From positions 186,001-250,000 of the forward strand of contig JAPMOS010000037.1 in NCBI GenBank assembly GCA_027972325.1: a stretch of DNA of 64,000 nucleotides, written 5' to 3'. The notes under the pieces were generated by a model. The model saw nothing but the letters and a program-made list of their open reading frames with translations. It searched no databases and had not been told where the DNA came from. The stretch's first letter is position 1, and each line of letters starts with the position of its first letter. Shown here one piece after another: positions 10,099 through 21,408 of the stretch. This DNA is from Paratrimastix pyriformis. Taxonomy: Eukaryota > Preaxostyla > Paratrimastigidae. The position numbers and the translations under genes were made by a program.

Positions 10099-11501
10099 AT
10101 GATCTCTGCCCTCGTTTTCTTCTGGCTTTTATACACTCCGATTTCTGGGATCGCAGCACCCTGTCATTATAATGGCACACGCCCTCCGGCGCCCGGTGAA
10201 TGCAGCGGACCGCTGGAACGGGCAATTGCCAAACGGGAGAACATTCTCTTCTTCAACGGTGGCTGCGATATCAACATGATTTATCTAACCAATAGCACAA
10301 TCAAGTGTGGTGATTGTTTACCAGGCACAACTGGCAACGATCGGTTTTTCGGGGCGCAGGCCTCGGTTGTACAGCAAGCGGGGATCATTGTCAAGACCGA
10401 GTATTGCTCAACAACTACTGCGGGAAAGGTGATCTGCAAAGCGGCAGAATTTTCGGCCGTGACTCCCTCCCGCATTTTCTGCGATCTCAACCAGTATTGT
10501 ACAGCAGAAGGTCTGTTGCAGTCGTCCTCGTGTCGCGGCATCCCTCCGACTCCTTTGGACGCAGGCAAATGCAAATCACTCTTTGAGGCGCCAACCTATG
10601 GGATCTCCTGCCAGGCCACCACCGACTGCGGCGCGGGCCTCCAGGTCTGTCATGCCCTTTGGCCGGCCGCCCCTCATCCGGGTGGTGGCGGGGTCAGTGT
10701 ATCGGCCGTAGGTGCATCATCTGTGGAGACGTCCCTGATGTCAGTGTGCAACCCACCAATGTGACGGGGGGCGTCAATGGGACCGGGGCGGCCACCAACG
10801 GCACCAGCGCCACGGCCGTCGTGGGCCGGTGGCTCCGGGGCCTGCTCAGCCCCAACATCACCGGGCCTCCGCCCACCACCGTGCCGCCACCCCTGAGCGC
10901 CTACCTCGGGGCCCCCACCCGGGTCGGAGCCCTGGCGAGCTTGGCAACGTGGCCCCGGATGACCCCCGTCTGCATCGGGGGCGCCTACCGCCACGCAGGC
11001 CCGCTGTCGCTGTTCCTCCACGGGGGCATCGGAGCGGCCCCGGGTTGGATGCTCGTCCTCGGGGCCGCGGGGGCCTGCATCCTTGCGGCTGCCCGGGCCG
11101 TGGGCTGGTGCGTGCGGATGGGGCGGGGCGACCTGGAGGCTCATCGGCGCCAGGGGCGGGCCCAGGTCCGGGCGGCACAGGCCGAGGCGCGCCGCCGGGA
11201 GCGCGTCACCCGCGAGCTGGCCCGGCCCCCGCCCCTCGCCGCTTCGTACGCAACCCTCCACGCGATGGCCGTCTCGGGGACCCTACCCCGCCAGCCAGCC
11301 CGCACCCCCGCACTCCCCCGCCGCTGCCCGCGCCGTCCCGCGGAGCCCACTGCCCGCGCCACAGTCGGCAGTGCGCTTCCGGCCCCCCGCGCCCCACTCG
11401 CCCCTGGCCCAATCCTACCCGCGCCCCCGAGTACCGCCACGCCCACGTCCCCAACCACCACCAAATCCCTGGTAGCCGCACATTCGGTGCGGCGCCACTG
11501 A
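10099..11501 (+). CDS. Putative type I membrane protein with Cys-rich ectodomain
   Basis: No named family recognised. Two exons, 10099-10644 and 10698-11501, close in frame (449 residues) with a GTCTGT donor and a 53-nt intron. An N-terminal signal peptide is visible (ISALVFFWLLYTPISGIAA), followed by about 180 residues with many cysteines (CGDCLPGTTG, FCDLNQYC, CRGIPP, CIGRRCIICGD) and several N-glycosylation sequons (NGT, NST, NVT). One hydrophobic span near residue 320 (WMLVLGAAGACILAAARAVG) precedes a charged Ala/Arg segment and a Pro-rich tail, probably cytoplasmic. Exon 1 is AT-richer and exon 2 GC-rich. Confidence 0.75.
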
Positions 11502-12009
11502 ACGGACTGTGTGCTGGTTCACTCAGAGAATACCCTCGGTCGCACGGAGCCTGAGCATCCTTGAAAACCCCGCTCTGGTGGTGGCGGTGTGCACCCCCAC
11601 TGGGTTGGTTTGCATATGGAGGGGCCGGGTTCCAGATAATTCCTTGTTGGATTCCGCTTGGGCAGTTTCGAAAACAGGTGATGTGGTACAACAACAACAA
11701 CAACCGAAAATGCCCGCCAAATACCGCGGCACGGGCCGGGCGGGAGACGGCACGGGCCACCAAAGGGCGAGGGGGAGAGATGGAAGGAAATGGTACATAC
11801 GGGCCCGGGGGCGAGGCGGGGCGACGGAGGCCAAGGGGAGAGGAGGCGGGGAGGCGGGGAGGCGGGGAGGCGGGGAGGCGGGGAGGCGGGGAGGCGGGGA
11901 GGCGGGGAGGCGGGGAGGCGGGGAGGCGGGGAGGCGGGGAGGCGGGGAGGCGGGGAGGCGGGGAGGCGGGGAGGCGGGGAGGCGGGGTCGGGGAGGCGCG
12001 TCTGTCCGC
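11502..12009. other. Convergent gap with 9-bp minisatellite
   Basis: About 500 bp between two converging genes. I see no gene. It carries about 16 copies of GGCGGGGAG at 11842-11988. Confidence 0.7.
11842..11988. repeat. 9-bp GGCGGGGAG minisatellite
   Basis: About 16 near-perfect copies of GGCGGGGAG in the gap between converging genes. Confidence 0.92.
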
Positions 12010-15000
12010 TCAGCCGAGCCAGCCCTCGAGGGCCGGCGTGGCGGCGGTGGCTGCGAGGGCCTGGGGCAGGGCCCGAGCGACGGTCCGCAGGGCGCCCAGC
12101 AGGGGCCGGCCGAAGTGGACCCACTGCTGCTCGCCGCACTGCTGCACCCGGCCCAGCAGCCCCACCAGCACAGGCCCGAAGGCCGCCGGGTCCTGGTCGA
12201 AGCGGTGCTTCACCAGCAGCTCCCCGTCCGCACTGGGGGTGGGGGTGGGGGTGGGGGTGGGGGTGAAGTGAGCCGGGCGATGGAACACATGGTGATGCGA
12301 CCCCGCTTGGCCGTCCGTGCGAAGGCCACTTCCCCCAACCCCCAGCCCCCAGCCCCCCAGCCCCCAGCCCCCAGCCCCCAGCCCCCAGCCCCCAGCCCCC
12401 AGCCCCAGCCCCAGCCCCAGCCCCAGCCCCAGCCCCAGCCCCAGCCCCAGCCCCAGCCGGGTGGGGGCGGACCGCATGGCGGCGATGGTTGCGGGTGGGA
12501 CGGCCCCCACCAGGCGGCCATCCTCGAGGACGGTGCGCAGCTGGCCGGCCAGCTCGTCGGCCAGGCGGGGCTCGGGCAGCCTGCCCAGGGTCCCCGCCGC
12601 GGCGGCCCGGGCCAGGACGAGGCCCGTCTCGGGGTCGAGCTCGTCCACCTCGAGGGCCTCCAGCCCGCTCAGGTAGGCCTCCGCGGCCGGGTCCAGGGGC
12701 CGATCCTCGTCAGGCTCCTCCGCCCCCTCGGGGGCCGTGGCCTCGGGCGCAGCTGCGACGGGCACGGCGGGCGCCGGTGCGCAGACGATGGGTGCGGTGG
12801 TGGGAGCTGCAGGGGCCGGGGCCGGGGCCGAGGTCGGGGTCGGGTTTGCGGGGGGATCGGCCTTGGCAGGGGCCGGGGCAGGGACGGGGGCCGCCTCGGC
12901 TGGGGTGGCAGCGGGTGCCTTGTCTTTCTTGGCGGGGCTGGCGGTGGCTGGGGCCGGGAGCATCGGTGGGGCGGGCGGCGCCCTGAGCGGGACCGCGGCC
13001 GGGGCGGCCGGATGGGCGGCTGGGCTTGCGGGCGCCGGTTGCTCGGGGGCGGCGGTGCTGGCCGGCTGCGCGGAGACGACGGGCGCAGATGCCGGGGCGG
13101 GCGCAGGTGCCGGGGCGGGCGCAGGTGCCGGGGCGGGCGCAGGTGCCGGGGCGGGCGCAGGTGCCGGGGCGGGCGCAGGTGCCGGGGCGGGCGCAGGTGC
13201 AGGCACGGTGGCAGGTGCAGGCACGGTGGCAGGGGCAGCGGTGGCGGTGGCGGGGGGGAGAGTAGAGGCAGCGGGGACTGCGGGTGCGGGACCGGTGGGG
13301 GCGGGTGCGGGGCCGGCCGTCGGGGCGGCCTCGGGGGCGGCGGCGGCGATCTTGGGCATGGCGGGCGGGGCGACCATCCCCAGGACGGGGTCCGTGCTGA
13401 GGGCGGCCCCCTTGGGGGCCGAGAGGACCGGCACCACCAGCACCGAGAGCCGCGTCGCGAAGGGCTCCTCGGGAGGCGGCGGGCACTGGGGCGTGTAGAA
13501 AGGCTTCCCGGCGGCCCGCAGGGCGCGCGCCCGTGCGATGCGGTTCTGGGCGAGCTTGTGCTGGATGTCCACGATGAAGTCCTGGATCTGGGCGGCCATC
13601 CGCTCGTTGGCCCCGTGGTGCCGGTAGGCCCGGAGCAGGTCCCCGTAGGGCAGCGGGGCCTCGATGAGGGTCGTGTTGGTGTCGAGGGCGTCCCGGACGG
13701 CCTTGAAGCCGGTGTGCTGGGTGGCGTTGTCGTCCCAGAGGAGCTCCTCCAGGCAGTGGTTCTTCCGCAGCATCTCCGCAAGCCCGTTGACGATCCCTGC
13801 GCACAACCCCCCACGAGCACGCAGCCACCCCGCACACACAGCACACAACCACGAACCCGGAGGATGATCAGCATGGAGCCCATCGGCCGGAGCGGGGCCG
13901 GGGCCGGGGCCGGGGCCGGGGCCGGGGCCGGGGGCCGAGGGGGTGCGGACCCTCGTCTGTGATGAGGTTGCCGGCGACGTTGAGGGAGGTCAGGACGGTG
14001 TTGGCCCGGAGGACGTCGAAGAGGATGACGATCGACCGGCCGAGGCGCGAGGTGCGCTCGCTGCCCGAGACGTCCAGCCGGACGAGGGCCGGGTGGGGCT
14101 GCACGAACTGGGCCAGGGCCTGGACGCCCTTGTTGGTGACGCCCCGCCAGCTGCGGGCCAGCGAGAGGCAGCGCAGCGTCCGGTTGGCGCGGAGGCCCTG
14201 CAGCAGCTCCTCCAGGTGCCGGTCCCCGAAGGGCATGTCCTCCAGGATCAGCGACCCAAGGTTGGGCCCCGCCAGCTGTCAAAGCGGGGGGGGGGGGGGG
14301 GGGGAGGGGGGGAGGGGGGATGAATGATGATGAAGGCGGAACGATAACAGGGGCCGAGGGGCCGAGGGGCCGAGGGGCCGAGGGGCCGAGGGGGAGTCAG
14401 CCGGTTTGGGGGACGGAGAGGCCGTCGCTGCCCAACCATCCCACTGCCGCGGGTCCCACCAGCCGGGGGCGCAGCCGCGGGTCCGAGGGAGGGCGGGCCG
14501 CCCGAGACGGACCGAGCCGACCCTGAGGGCGATCGAGGGCAGGATGGGGTTGTCCGAGTAGGTCAGGTGGGCCTGGGCGAGCAGCTCGTTGCGGCAGGTG
14601 CAGCCCAGCACGTAGTCCAGCGTGTGGGTGGCCGCCTGGCTGTTGGCCAGCTTCAGGGTGCTGATGTGGGTCGTCTTGGCGAACGTCTCCACCAGCGCCA
14701 GCGAGGCAACCTGCATCACGCACACACGACACACGACACACGACACACCACACCACACGACACACCACACCACACCACACACACGACACACGACACACAC
14801 GACACACGACACCACACCGCCACCGCCACCGCGAGGGTGAGGGCAGGCGGGCAGGCGGGCAGGCGGGCAGGCGGGCAGGCGGGCAGGCGGGCAGGCGGGC
14901 AGGCGGGCAGGCGGGCAGGCGGGCAGGCGGGCAGGCGGGCAGGCGGGCGTGGCAGGGTGGCGGGCGTGGCAGGGTGGCGGGCGTGGCAGGGTGGCGGGCA

Positions 15001-17122
15001 GGCATGGCAGGGGCGGGGCGGGAGCGGGCCTGGTCGATGCGGTTGGCGGAGATGTCCAGCTCGCGGAGGGAGGGGTGCCCGCGGAAGGCCTCCACCAGGG
15101 GGGGCACGTCGACCTGGGTGCCCGCCAGGACCAGCCGCTCGATGGCCCCCAGGTGCGGCTCCCACTCGAGCAGACCCTGCGTCCCGGCCTGCAGTAAGCA
15201 AACCCAACAAGCCAGCAGCGCCCGGGCGGGCGGCGGGCGGGCGGGGGCGAGGTGAGTCCATGTCATGGGCCTCTGCGCGAGCGCCTGGGGGGCGCGAGGG
15301 GGAGGGGCGGGGGGCGTGCATGCGGACGGGGCCGAGGATGTTGTCGGAGAGGTCGAGCACCCGCAGGGCGGCGCTGCTGGCGGGGCCGCTCTCGATGACG
15401 GTCCGGATGAGGCCCTGGAGGCCCCGCCCGGTGATGTTGGTCGCCGCCAGCCGCACCGAGACCAGCCCCTGCGTCAGCAGCTGCCCACCCACAGGCCCCC
15501 AACGTATGTATGTTGATGAGGCTGTCTGTGCGATGGGCGAGGAGGGAGGGGCAGGGGCGCTGGCGCAGGCGGGGGGCGGGCCTTGAAGATGGTGCACAGG
15601 GCGGCCAGGCCCTTGTCCTGCAGGTCGGAGCCGGACAGGTCGACCGTGTCCAGCCGCAGCCCCGACGCGTACGGCTCCAGGGCCGTCAGGAAGGCCGCCA
15701 GGGGCTGCCGGGTGGGCGGTCGGGTGGGCGGTCGGGTGGGCGGCGCGCGCAAAAGGGCAATCAAACGATGATGGTGGTTACATGGGGTGGTTGGGTGTGT
15801 GAAGCAAAGGACTGATCAATCGGACAAGCGGGGTCGATCAAATGATGCACGGCTGAATCAGGTGGGCGCACGATGATAGAGTTGAATGATGGAGTTGGGT
15901 GAAGATTTTGGGTCAGGCCAGGCCTCGTAATGAGTTTCGGCGCGGAGAGCACGGTCATTAGAAAGAGGACAGGGAGGGGCACACAACCCGAGCTCAGAGA
16001 CAGCAAGCGTCCCCCCAGAGTGGTTGGGTGTGTGGTTGCATGGGGTGGTTGTGATTGCGGGGGGCGGGGCGGACGTCGCGTGTTGCCCCGAGGCCGGCCA
16101 GGTGGAGGGCCGTCAGGGTGCGGTTGGTGGCCAGGGTGGCCTGCAGCTGGCCCAGGACGGCGTCCCCGCAGGCGGTGTTCTCGGCCCGCAGGGCGGTGAA
16201 GTAGGTGTTGTGGGCCAGCGCCTTGAGCCAGCCCTGGACCTCGGGCACGGTCAGGTTGGGGAACAGGTTCAGGTTGAGCGTCCGGTCGCCCACCTCGAAG
16301 CACTGCCGCGCGTAGGCCACGAACTCCACCCGGGGCTCGGCGTGGTAGTAGTTCATCGAGGCCAGCATCTGCTCGATGAAGCCCCCGTCCGCCCCCACCT
16401 CTGCCCAGCCCAACAGCCACACAGTCACGCAACCCCACAGCAGGCCAGCGTGATGACGACAGGCTCCAGACAGTCGGTTGGGACAGCGGGGGCAGCTGGG
16501 GGGGGGGGAGGGGGCAGCCGGGGAGGGCAGCCGGGGGCTGACGGACCGGGGTCGTCGATGGGGAGGAGTCTGCATGTCCAACCAGCCACACCGCCACAGC
16601 ACAAGCGCGGGGTGAGCATGACGATGACGGGGGACCGAGCGGGGAAAGACGGGCGCATGGGCGGGTGGCGATGGGCGGGCCGGGGGCGCGGACCGTTCGG
16701 GGGGTTCGATGCGCAGCAGGAAGGTCTGAGGCCAGTTGAGTGTCATGGCCCGATACTGGACCCGGATGATCCGGATGAGTTCATCGATGTCGGACATCTC
16801 CAGGTCGAAGTGGCATTCCGGGAACACAATCATGGCCTTGCCCCGCTCCTCACTCGTGATGGATTGCAAGTCAAAGAGGTGCTACAGAGAGGTGGAGACA
16901 AGAAACGCCCTGAAAGCAGACCTCGTCACGCTTGATTTCTTTCGACATGCCTTGAAACTTGATGCTCAAAAACCGATGCCGAGTCACAACGACTGCGCGC
17001 TTATTCGTCCGACCGTGCTTGTGTTTGATTGTTTGGTTGAGATATTTGACGCATTTGTCCTCGCCGCGCTCCTTCAGGAGATTTTGAATGAATTGATTTT
17101 CAGCCTGTGAGAGTCCGCTCAT
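12010..17122 (-). CDS. CARMIL: CARMIL-like capping-protein regulator (PH-like domain, LRRs, Pro/Ala-rich tail)
   Basis: CARMIL proteins bind actin capping protein and membranes at the cell cortex. Exon 1 (17122-16922) has ENQFIQNLLKERGEDKCVKY and RAVVVTRHRFLSIKF, and the next exon HFDLEMSDIDELIRII; together these resemble the N-terminal PH-like region. At least seven exons of leucine-rich repeats follow (ALHLAGLGATRD, LDTVDLSGSDLQDKGLAALC, VRLAATNITGRGLQGLI, RVLDLSDNILGP, LRELDISANRIDQA, LRCLSLARSWRGVTNKG, SLNVAGNLITDEG). The cap LLWDDNATQHTGFKAVRDAL then TNTTLIEAPLPYGDLLRAYR strongly recalls CARMIL. A Pro/Ala tail of about 250 residues follows, and the last exon ends EGWLG at 12010. Donors include GTCTGC, GTCCGC, GTCGGC and, unusually, GCCCGC twice. 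One junction near 16700/16390 is out by a base as I read it. Confidence 0.85.
12341..12456. repeat. CAGCCC tandem repeat in last CARMIL-like intron
   Basis: CAGCCC and CAGCCCC units fill the intron between the donor GTCCGC near 12473 and the acceptor near 12234. The intron stays open in the coding frame, so retention would not stop translation. Confidence 0.85.
13084..13203. repeat. 18-bp coding minisatellite (Pro-Ala) in CARMIL-like tail
   Basis: Six or seven copies of an 18-bp unit (CCGGGGCGGGCGCAGGTG) encode alternating Pro and Ala on the minus strand, so repeat growth has lengthened the protein tail in frame. Confidence 0.85.
14287..14392. repeat. G run and GGGGCCGA repeat in CARMIL-like intron
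   Basis: A run of about 17 G at 14287-14303 and six copies of a 9-bp GAGGGGCCG unit at 14350-14392 lie in one intron. Confidence 0.8.
14710..14950. repeat. CACGACA and 8-bp GGGCAGGC repeats in CARMIL-like intron
   Basis: ACACGACAC-type repeats (14718-14815) are followed by about 14 copies of GGGCAGGC (14836-14946) within one intron. Confidence 0.9.
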
Positions 17123-17286
17123 GCTACCTTAGAAAAAGGCACAAGAAAAAAAATGCTTTCCGAGAAAAAAGAGAGCGAAACCTCTACCAGAGAGAGAAAG
17201 GCGGACGTTCCGCTCGATACGGTAATGTCAACTGTTCTTTGGGTTATAAAAACTCGACTGCCTGTTCGAAGTCAAGCAAGACAGGA
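17123..17286. promoter_or_regulatory. Divergent promoter gap, AT-rich
   Basis: About 160 bp of A/T-rich, purine-rich sequence between the CARMIL-like start and the small plus-strand gene. It holds a TATAAAA at about 17245, roughly 40 bp upstream of the plus-strand ATG, which could be a TATA box. Confidence 0.4.
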
Positions 17287-18003
17287 TGAGCCAGATTGAC
17301 CGGTCTTTAGCTGATAGTCTCATCCAAGAGGCCAGAGATTGCAAGCGGCAGAGAATGAATCGGAATTTCCACGCCAACGAGACTGATAACTACCATCGTT
17401 CTAAATGCAGTTCTTCCGTGGTCGTACATTCCTCCACACCGGCATATTTCTCCTCCAAAATGTGAAACATTTATAATTCTGCAAGGTTTGTGGGAACTTT
17501 GAAAACAGTTAACTTAAATTTAAAATCGGTCAGGCGCGGCTGCTGGGATTATTTTCGAAGAGGTGCCCGAGGACACAATCATCCGGGCACACGTCACATT
17601 TTTGGCGCCACTCTCAGACACGTCCCCCAACTTGATCCAAGTCGCGGCCTCCCTTCCCCCAACAAATCTTCCTCCCCCAAGCGGACTTCCGGTCGTCTCG
17701 TGGTGCTGGGCGGGGGCGGCTTGTGGCCTGGACGTCCCGTCGGGTGCCTGGCATGTCTTGATCTCGCTCGACCCAAGGACTTTGTTTTTCGAGGCGAAAC
17801 CAGGCCCGCCGCATCACATCATCCCATCCCCATTCTCACCCCATCGTTCAGGCCCCTACCAACCCCCCGATAAGCAGCGTGCCCCCTGGGCCCCAGCGGA
17901 GGAAGACCCTGGGGCAGCAGCCTTCCTCCAGTGGATGCAGTGCCGAGTGCGCGACCTGCTCATCGAGCGGGCGAAGGGGGAGGACCAGCCGCAGCCCCCG
18001 TGA
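17287..18003 (+). CDS. Small uncharacterised protein gene
   Basis: I do not recognise this. An ATG at 17287 opens MSQIDRSLADSLIQEARDCK with many charged residues. A second open stretch from about 17560 reads VPEDTIIRAHVTFLAPLSD and runs into LPPTNLPPPSGLPVV, followed by a possible GTCGTC donor. The last open stretch after CAG at about 17851 reads PDKQRAPWAPAEEDPG and FLQWMQCRVRDLLIERAKG, ending in QPQPP and a stop at 18003. The donor of the first intron is uncertain (GTCGTA near 17422 or GTTTGT near 17487). Placement between two divergent promoters and the AT-rich to GC-rich shift fit a real short gene, but exon joins are guesses. Confidence 0.4.
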
Positions 18004-18157
18004 CGCATCCGGCCACCACGCATCCGTCCGTCACCGGCTGTTAGCAAAAACACTCCAATCACCATTACCGCGCCGCTTAACATCCTTAAACAAGGGGGTA
18101 TACCGACGAGGTGGGACTTCCCGTGAGCGAATCCCACCCCAGCCAGGGAATGTGCGT

Positions 18158-19336
18158 CTACTGGGCCGAGAGAGCGGGAGCGGCCGTGAGGGCGGCCGTG
18201 GTGGGGGCGGGGAGGGACGTTGAGGTGGGAATGGCGGCAGTCGCCTCATTCCGGCGGAGGGGGACCGTCTCGCTGGCCTGGAAGCTGGTGCTGGTGGGGC
18301 TGGAGCGAGTGGAGACATACTCGGGGATGAAGCCAACCTCGACCGCAGCAGAGGGGGCGGCGGCAGCCCGGAAAACGGGGCCGCTGCGGAATGGCTTGCC
18401 CAGGGGCATCACGACGCGGCCAAGGTTCTCGTTGAGGACCTCAGCGAGGCCTGATGAGAGCGGGAACGAAGGGTCAGCCCTGCAGAGGCCCACCACGCAC
18501 GCCCATCCCCCCCCCCCCCCCCATCCCGTCAGCGTCACAAAGACAGACCGGTGTACAGGGCGGTCAGGCCGCAGACAACCCCAACCAGGCCAGCGATCCG
18601 CTCCACCCACTCACCGCCCGTGGCCGTGCCGGCGGCCTTGAGAAGATCTGCGAGGGCCAGGAAGTAGAAAAGGACCTGCAAACCCGAGGACCCGAGGAAG
18701 TGAAGGCGACCACAACCACCTGCGGAGGACAGACCACCAGGGAGCCGAAGACAATGAAGGTGCACAGGTTGGAGCGGAAGGTGCAGAACCAAAGGAACAG
18801 GGTGAACGTGCCCCACATGATCAGGTAGAACTGGAAAACGCGATCAGAAGGAGTCAAAGAGACGAGCGGTGCGAACCATCATCCCGGTGGAGTCGGCGGG
18901 CGCAAGGCCGACATTCGAAAGGATCCAAGTAAAGCAAAGGCTCAGCCAGAAGCAGCCATAAGAGGAGAAACTGTGGGCGGTGATGTGAAACCTGGAGACG
19001 AAGCGATCACGGACGCAACCCAGCCAAAGGTGTTGCCCTCTTTAAACTCAAGGATACCAACAATAAGTTGAACAAGGCCCTGAAGAAAGAAAGCAGTGCC
19101 CGTGAAACCCCGAGGGATGAAAGAGGATGCGGACGCCATAGAAAACGCCCATGCCATAAACCATAGAACTGAGCTTGAAAAGACCAAGATTCTTCAGGTT
19201 CAAAAGAGTTGTTGTCATACTAAAGCGGCGGGATGAGAATCCATCGATCGGGTATGAAAAACCCGGCAAACCCGAATGCGATCAGGCCAAGCGGTCCTGC
19301 AGCAGCCTTCTTCACGGGATGCTCGTGTTCGGACAT
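18158..19336 (-). CDS. Acetate transporter, Gpr1/Fun34/YaaH (SatP) family
   Basis: Six-helix membrane protein; relatives carry acetate or related small carboxylates across the plasma membrane. Seven exons, 19336-19263, 19219-19135, 19079-19015, 18970-18877, 18830-18735, 18675-18549 and 18450-18158, close in frame to 277 residues. The start MSEHEHPVKKAAAGPLGLIA matches the family entry motif (NPAPLGL). Then come TTTLLNLKNLGL, the family signature spanning YGGLVQLIVGILEFKEGNTF, FSSYGCFWLSL, and FYFLALADLL. The long Ala/Thr-rich C-terminal tail is not typical. Donors: GTTTTT, GTCCGC, GTCCGT, GTTCGC, GTCTGT, GTCTGT. An intron C run lies at about 18508-18521. Confidence 0.93.
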
Positions 19337-19497
19337 TTCACGGGTCAACCTAAGAACTCCGTGAACGACGGGCGCGGGGTGGCGGCCAACAAGCCGACCT
19401 GTTCGAAACCAGAGTCGAGTCGGCCGAGGTGAAGAGGTATTTGATCCTAGGGGCGAGTTTCGCGTTTCTCTTGTGAATTCCCTTCAGCCCTCAAGTT
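19337..19497. promoter_or_regulatory. Bidirectional promoter gap of 161 bp
   Basis: Shared upstream space of the acetate transporter and RNase Z genes in an AT-richer island. No motif recognised. Confidence 0.45.
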
Positions 19498-21408
19498 ATG
19501 CATCTTCGCTTTTTTGGCACCTCTTCGGCTGTGCCGACCTTAAATCGGAACACCTCCTCATGCGCCCTGATGACCGATGAAAATCGCGTGTGGCTGTTTG
19601 ACTGTGGGGAAGGCACTCAACGTCAGTTTCTCGCATACCCAGCTTTTCGTTGGGAACAAATTGATGTCATCTTCATTACGCATCTCCACGGAGATCATAT
19701 TTATGGTCGGTGTCATTTGTCCGACATTCTCTCCTCACACTCCTAGCGAACCGCAGGGCTCTTTGGGCTTCTGAGCTCAATGGCACTCTTCAGAAGCACT
19801 CTTCCTGATGGAGGAGGCCGCGTGGAGCTTGTCGGCCCCAAAGGCATCAAGGACCTGATCGACCACGTCGGGCGTGAGACCGAGATGCGGCTCACCTTCC
19901 CCCTGGCCATCCACGAGTTGGTCTGCCATGCCTCCACGTACGCTGGATCCGGCTCATCGGCATGTTTCCCGTGGGATGGGACGAGACAGGGTGAACAACC
20001 GGAGGTTCTGACCGTGGCCGACGGGCCCCTGCAACTCCCGCTGAGGGACGGCTACTCGGTGAAGGCGTTCCCCATCCCGCACAGGCTCCGCTCGTACGGG
20101 TCCGCGACTGAGCCTGCCTTGCACCAGGGGTCACATGCCCTCGCCGGTCCATTCTCGGCAGGTTTGTTGTGGAGAGCCGCCCGAAGCCCGGCGACTTCGA
20201 CGTCAAGAAGGCCAACGCGCTGGGGGTCCCCTTCGGGCCCATGTGGGGCAAGCTTAAGGTCCGTCCGGCTCCCGTGGTCGCGCTCTCCTCGGGCTCTTCC
20301 TCCGCTCGAGGACTCAGGGACGCCGTCACAACCGGTATCGGGGGGGATGACGATGGGCCGAGCAGAAAGGCGAGTCGGTGACGCTCCCCGACGGACGCGC
20401 CGTCCAGCCGGACCAGGTGCTGGGCCCCGCCACATCCAAAAAGCTCTGCTTCCTCGGTCCGCCCCGCCCCCGCCCCGCCCCCGCCCCGCCCCCGCCCCGC
20501 CCCCCCGCCCCCGCCCCCGCCCCCGCCCCCGCCCCGCCCCGCCCCGCCGCCTCGCCCACCTCGTTCGATCCACCCCCTCCTTTGTACCTCGTTCGATCCA
20601 CCCCTCCTTTGGTCCACCGGCCCTCCCCCCTGCGACCCAACTCCCCGGCCCAACTCCCCTGCGACCCTTGACCTAACACCTGGCTGACTCGCCCCCGCTC
20701 TCGGCAGGCGACTGCACCGACGGGGCGGTGGCCTTCGAGGGCGTCGGCACGGCCGCCGACTGGCCGCCCGTCATCGAGGCCGCCGCGGGGCCAACGCGCT
20801 CGTCCACGAGGCGACCTTCGCCCACGAGCTGGCCGACAAGGCACGCTCTCACGGCCACTCGACCGCACGCATGGCCGGCGCCTTCGCCAAGCGGATCGGC
20901 GCCCAGCTGCTCGTCCTGAACCACTTCAGGTCCGCGCCACACGTCTCGCCCCCTGCCTTGTCGCCCCCTGCCTTGTCGCCCCCTGCCTTGTCGCCCCCTG
21001 CCTTGTCGCCCCCTGCCTTGTCGCCCCTGTCCCCTGTCCCCTGCCCCCCTGCCCCCTGCCCCCCTGCCCCCTGCCCCCTGCCCCTGCCCCTGCCCCTGTC
21101 CCCTGTCCCCTGTCCCCTGTCCCCTGTCCCCTGTCCCCTGTCCCCTGTCCCCTGTCCCCTGTCCCCTGTCCCCTGTCCCCTGTCCCTGCCTCCTCCTCTG
21201 CTGCTGCTGCTGTTGTTGTTGTTGTTGTCGCTGTTGCTGCTGCTGCTGACTGGGGGCGCTCGCATCGGGGACGGGGCAGCAAGCGCTACACGGAGCACGA
21301 GGCCCGCGACCGGGGGGCCGCCTTGGGGCCCTGGTCCAGGAGGCCCAGGCCGAGTGCCCCGGCACCCGCGTCCTCGCCGTCCGCGATGGGGAGGACGTGT
21401 CCTTCTAA
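19498..21408 (+). CDS. ELAC1: RNase Z, short form (tRNA 3'-processing endonuclease)
   Basis: Zinc metallo-beta-lactamase-fold nuclease that cuts 3' trailers from pre-tRNA. Exons: 19498-19705, 19757-20099, 20162-20258, 20366-20456, 20708-20929, 21280-21408. Seen: GTSSAVPTLNRNTSS, LFDCGEGTQRQ, the zinc motif THLHGDHIYG spliced to LFGLLSSM, VELVGPKGIKDLIDHV, LGVPFGPMWGKLK, KGESVTLPDGRAVQPDQVLG, the exosite-distal part LVHEATFAHELADKA with SHGHST, and LLVLNHFS. The length is that of the short ELAC1/bacterial form, not ELAC2. Two apparent one-base losses occur in G runs at 20787-20790 and 21325-21328; reading frames on each side keep strong homology. Donors: GTCGGT, GTCCGC, GTCCGT, GTCCGC, GTCCGC. 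Confidence 0.92.
20942..21186. repeat. 15-bp and CCCTGTCC repeats in RNase Z intron
   Basis: Six copies of CCCCCTGCCTTGTCG, then CCCTGCC units, then about ten CCCTGTCC-type units occupy the intron after the GTCCGC donor at 20930. It ends with a CTGCTGTTG tract. Confidence 0.9.

Noticed and set aside
11509-13962. An 817-codon open stretch on the plus strand and many similar long open stretches opposite real exons
   Set aside because: They arise because GC-rich repeats lack stop codons. They have no domain similarity and lie antisense to the well-supported CARMIL-like exons.
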